In this document: in pieces, positions 33,379 through 35,104 of the stretch
How the letters are laid out: the number at the start of each line of letters is the position of its first letter
Position numbering within the stretch: the first letter of the stretch is position 1
Origin: Novosphingobium sp.
GTDB lineage: Bacteria; Pseudomonadota; Alphaproteobacteria; Sphingomonadales; Sphingomonadaceae
Length of the DNA stretch: 35,104 nucleotides
Assembly: GCA_017987575.1 (NCBI GenBank)
Contig: JAGNTK010000013.1
Span: 1 to 35,104 of the forward strand
Direction of reading: 5' to 3'
Notes under the pieces: generated by a model
Seen by the model: only the letters and a program-made list of their open reading frames with translations
The model's database searches: none
Told to the model about the DNA's origin: nothing
Program-made: the position numbers and the translations under genes

Positions 33379-33624
33379 GCAGTCCGTCCCGCGATAGGAA
33401 ATCACCCGCTCGCCCGCCGTGAAACCCGCCACCCCGGTCATGTCATAGGCGATGGCGTAGAAACCGGCGGTTTGCCCACCGGTTATGCTTGGGCGTTGTT
33501 CTGAATCTGGAAGAATCTCCGCAAGCCCGATGTGCGTGGCACCGACGGGCATCTTGACCCCTACGCCATATCCACGATTGTACGAATCCATAGCAAGGAT
33601 GGAGAGGAACACTTCACGATTCAT
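33373..33624 (-). pseudogene. Truncated lipase-like protein (N-terminal fragment)
   Basis: The 83-residue open frame has the pattern FYAIAYD...VISYRGTDCC, which resembles the N-terminal part of class 3-type lipases, where ISYRGTD is followed by the catalytic region. Here the frame ends two residues later, at the junction with the EAL remnant. The catalytic Ser is therefore missing and it is probably a broken gene. Its ATG overlaps the stop of the lipoprotein gene (ATGA). The family assignment is by eye. Confidence 0.5.
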
Positions 33625-34328
33625 TCGAATTCACCTTTGCTGAAATCGCCATGCGCGAGTGCTTGTCCAAGTGTCGGATTGCTCACCCCACCAGTCGGGA
33701 TTGGGACGAGTCTTGGCTCAGGATATTCGCCCAACCACCCCAACCGCTTCTCAATTCCCGTGGTCACCGGATCATCGGTCATCTGCACCGTCAGGCTCTT
33801 GAGCCGGTATTCGGGGCCGAAAGTCTTGGCGAGATCGTCGGGATCAACCTGCTCGACGCTCTTGGGGTCGGCCGGATCGCGGAACCGGACCATGTAGGGG
33901 TAGTTGTCGCTGTCTTCGATCCCCGTGACCCGCCGCCGCTTGACCGGCCAGACCGCGCGGTTGGCGGCAATGCTGGCCCAATAGCGATCGCCGGATTCGA
34001 TTTCCGGGCCATCGACGCTCTCATGCAGATAGGCGGCCCAATCGACATTGGCTTCGCTGCGCAGCAAGACATAGAGCACTTTGCCGCCGGGCAGATCAAT
34101 CGGCACCGCCTGGCCGCGCACGTGATAGCTCTTACCAGACTTGCCCCACTTCACCTCAATCACCCCTGAGCCGCTGCGCAGGCCTTCCGGAGTCTCCACC
34201 TCAGCGGTCAGACGGGCATGGTAGGGCTGTTCCCACAGGAACGGCGTGTCCTCCACTCCGTCACAGCCAACTACCAGCGCCGCCGCGCCAACGGCCACCA
34301 ACCCCAGCACTGTCCGCCGCGCTATCAT
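33621..34328 (-). CDS. Lipoprotein of unknown function
   Basis: The 235-residue product has a signal peptide with lipobox VVGC (Cys22). The mature part is mostly beta-rich with conserved-looking stretches: GSGVIEVKWGKSGKSYHVRG, VLYVLLRSEANVDWAAYLHE and VWPVKRRRVTGIED. It overlaps the lipase-like gene by 4 bp (ATGA), so the two form a small operon. Function unknown; it may be the partner of the intact form of that lipase-like protein in other strains. Confidence 0.7.
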   Translation of the reverse strand: MIARRTVLGLVAVGAAALVVGCDGVEDTPFLWEQPYHARLTAEVETPEGLRSGSGVIEVKWGKSGKSYHVRGQAVPIDLPGGKVLYVLLRSEANVDWAAYLHESVDGPEIESGDRYWASIAANRAVWPVKRRRVTGIEDSDNYPYMVRFRDPADPKSVEQVDPDDLAKTFGPEYRLKSLTVQMTDDPVTTGIEKRLGWLGEYPEPRLVPIPTGGVSNPTLGQALAHGDFSKGEFE

Positions 34329-34363
34329 GCCATACGCCTTTCGTTTGGATCGCTGTCCCCGTC

Positions 34364-35104
34364 TTAACGAGATGCCAGCTCCAGAAACTCCGCCGCGCCC
34401 ATCGGCTGGGCCCGCAAAAAGCCTTGGTAGAACGCGCAGCCCTCAGTTGCGGCCAGCACCCGCTGCGCTTCGCTCTCAACTCCCTCGGCGATCACCGCCA
34501 GGTCGAGCGCCCCAGCCATGGCCAAAATCGCCCGCAACACCGCCAGATCGCGCGGATCGTCGGCCCCTTCGATCATCGAGCGGTCGAGCTTGAGATAATG
34601 CAGCGGCAACAGCTTCAGATAGCGGAAGTTGCAGAACCCCGCGCCGAAATCGTCGAGCGCGGTGCGCATTCCCTGCGCAGTCAGGCTTTCCAGCGCGAGC
34701 GCAGCGTGGGCGACGTCGGCGAGCAAGACCTGCTCGGTTACTTCCAATGTCAGCCGTGCAGCCGGGAAGCCGCTAGCCGTCACCAATTTGGCGAATTCCT
34801 GGGCGAAATCGCCCTGCGCCAAGTCATTCGGCGTCACGTTGAGCGACAACCGCAGGTGATCCGGCCAATCCTTCGCCCCGGCCAGCGCGGTTTGGGCAAT
34901 ATGGCGCGATAGTTGGGTGACGTGATCGGCCCGTTCGGCAATCGCGAACAGCGCGCCTGCGCCGATCCGGCCCAGCTTGGGGTGGTTCCACCGCGCCAGC
35001 GCCTCGGCCCCGCTCAGGCTGTCATCGGCGCAAGACCATTGCGGCTGGTAGACCACTTCAATTTCGCCGCGATCGAGTGCGTGAAGTAGATCGCTCTCAA
35101 GCTG
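34364..35104 (-). CDS. EAL-domain protein, probable c-di-GMP phosphodiesterase (5' end cut by window edge)
   Basis: The frame continues to the window edge without a start codon that must be used (a GTG at 35056 is internal; the sequence upstream still reads like an EAL domain, with LESDLLHAL). About 246 residues are visible. Motifs are VVYQPQW, AEALARWNHP (the EAL signature), EVTEQVL, LDDFGAGF, KLDRSMI, VIAEGVES and YQGFLRAQP. Key acidic residues are present, so it may be active in hydrolysing c-di-GMP. N-terminal sensory parts lie outside the window. Confidence 0.88.
   Translation of the reverse strand, partial: QLESDLLHALDRGEIEVVYQPQWSCADDSLSGAEALARWNHPKLGRIGAGALFAIAERADHVTQLSRHIAQTALAGAKDWPDHLRLSLNVTPNDLAQGDFAQEFAKLVTASGFPAARLTLEVTEQVLLADVAHAALALESLTAQGMRTALDDFGAGFCNFRYLKLLPLHYLKLDRSMIEGADDPRDLAVLRAILAMAGALDLAVIAEGVESEAQRVLAATEGCAFYQGFLRAQPMGAAEFLELASR

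Overview
This is a GC-rich chromosomal window that reads as housekeeping DNA from an alphaproteobacterium, most likely Sphingomonadales (Sphingomonadaceae or Erythrobacteraceae). The signs are a DUF2842 gene, the zapA / 6S RNA / 5-FTHF cyclo-ligase block, the recG - sdhE - mfd block, a tkt-gap-pgk-aldolase cluster, the short dispersed repeat with core CTTCGACAAGCTCAGCC, and many intergenic palindromes of the CCTCTCCC type. The assignment rests on gene order and protein style, not on a database search. No prophage, insertion sequence, transposase, integrase or CRISPR array was seen.

Layout. 1-1,540: tRNA-Leu(CAA), an inositol-monophosphatase family gene and efp, all on the minus strand. 1,660-4,710: a small exported protein, an OPT-family transporter and thiE. 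4,780-5,675: two tandem paralogous small exported proteins. 5,660-10,890: a minus-strand central-carbon cluster transcribed tkt > gap > pgk > class I aldolase. 11,050-12,570: a small coiled-coil protein, zapA, a probable 6S RNA, 5-formyltetrahydrofolate cyclo-ligase and DUF2842. 12,530-15,530: a nucleotidyltransferase-fold protein, a membrane-anchored metallo-beta-lactamase-fold hydrolase, tRNA-Asp, a small exported protein and a YdeI/OmpD-associated family protein. 15,700-19,335: the branched-chain 2-oxoacid dehydrogenase genes E1alpha-E1beta-E2. 19,650-23,020: an exported trypsin-like protease, a tiny lipoprotein and a TIR-TM-TolB-like-TPR protein. 23,080-24,690: thymidylate synthase, tRNA-Pro(CGG) and a conserved hypothetical gene. 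24,730-26,560: two divergent L,D-transpeptidase family genes of different types. 26,560-33,150: recG, a host-attachment-type protein, sdhE and mfd. 33,290-35,104: a rearranged patch with the 3' remnant of a second EAL-domain gene, a truncated lipase-like gene, a lipoprotein gene and an EAL-domain gene cut by the window edge.

How the genes fit together. tkt, gap, pgk and aldolase cover the shared glycolysis / gluconeogenesis / pentose-phosphate trunk and probably form one transcription unit. The stretch upstream of tkt holds two copies of a ten-base operator-like word, one inside a 17-bp near-palindrome. The bkd genes make the E1 and E2 parts of branched-chain oxoacid oxidation; the upstream gap carries a 45-bp tandem repeat. 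RecG and Mfd are two related superfamily 2 DNA translocases for fork rescue and transcription-coupled repair, and SdhE flavinylates succinate dehydrogenase.

The least ordinary items are the TIR-TM-TolB-TPR protein, the EAL 3'-end duplication joined to a truncated lipase-like gene, a dispersed repeat read in opposite orientations inside the E2 linker, the hairpin abutting the sdhE start codon, and the possible tkt operators. I did not find a clear new multi-gene system.
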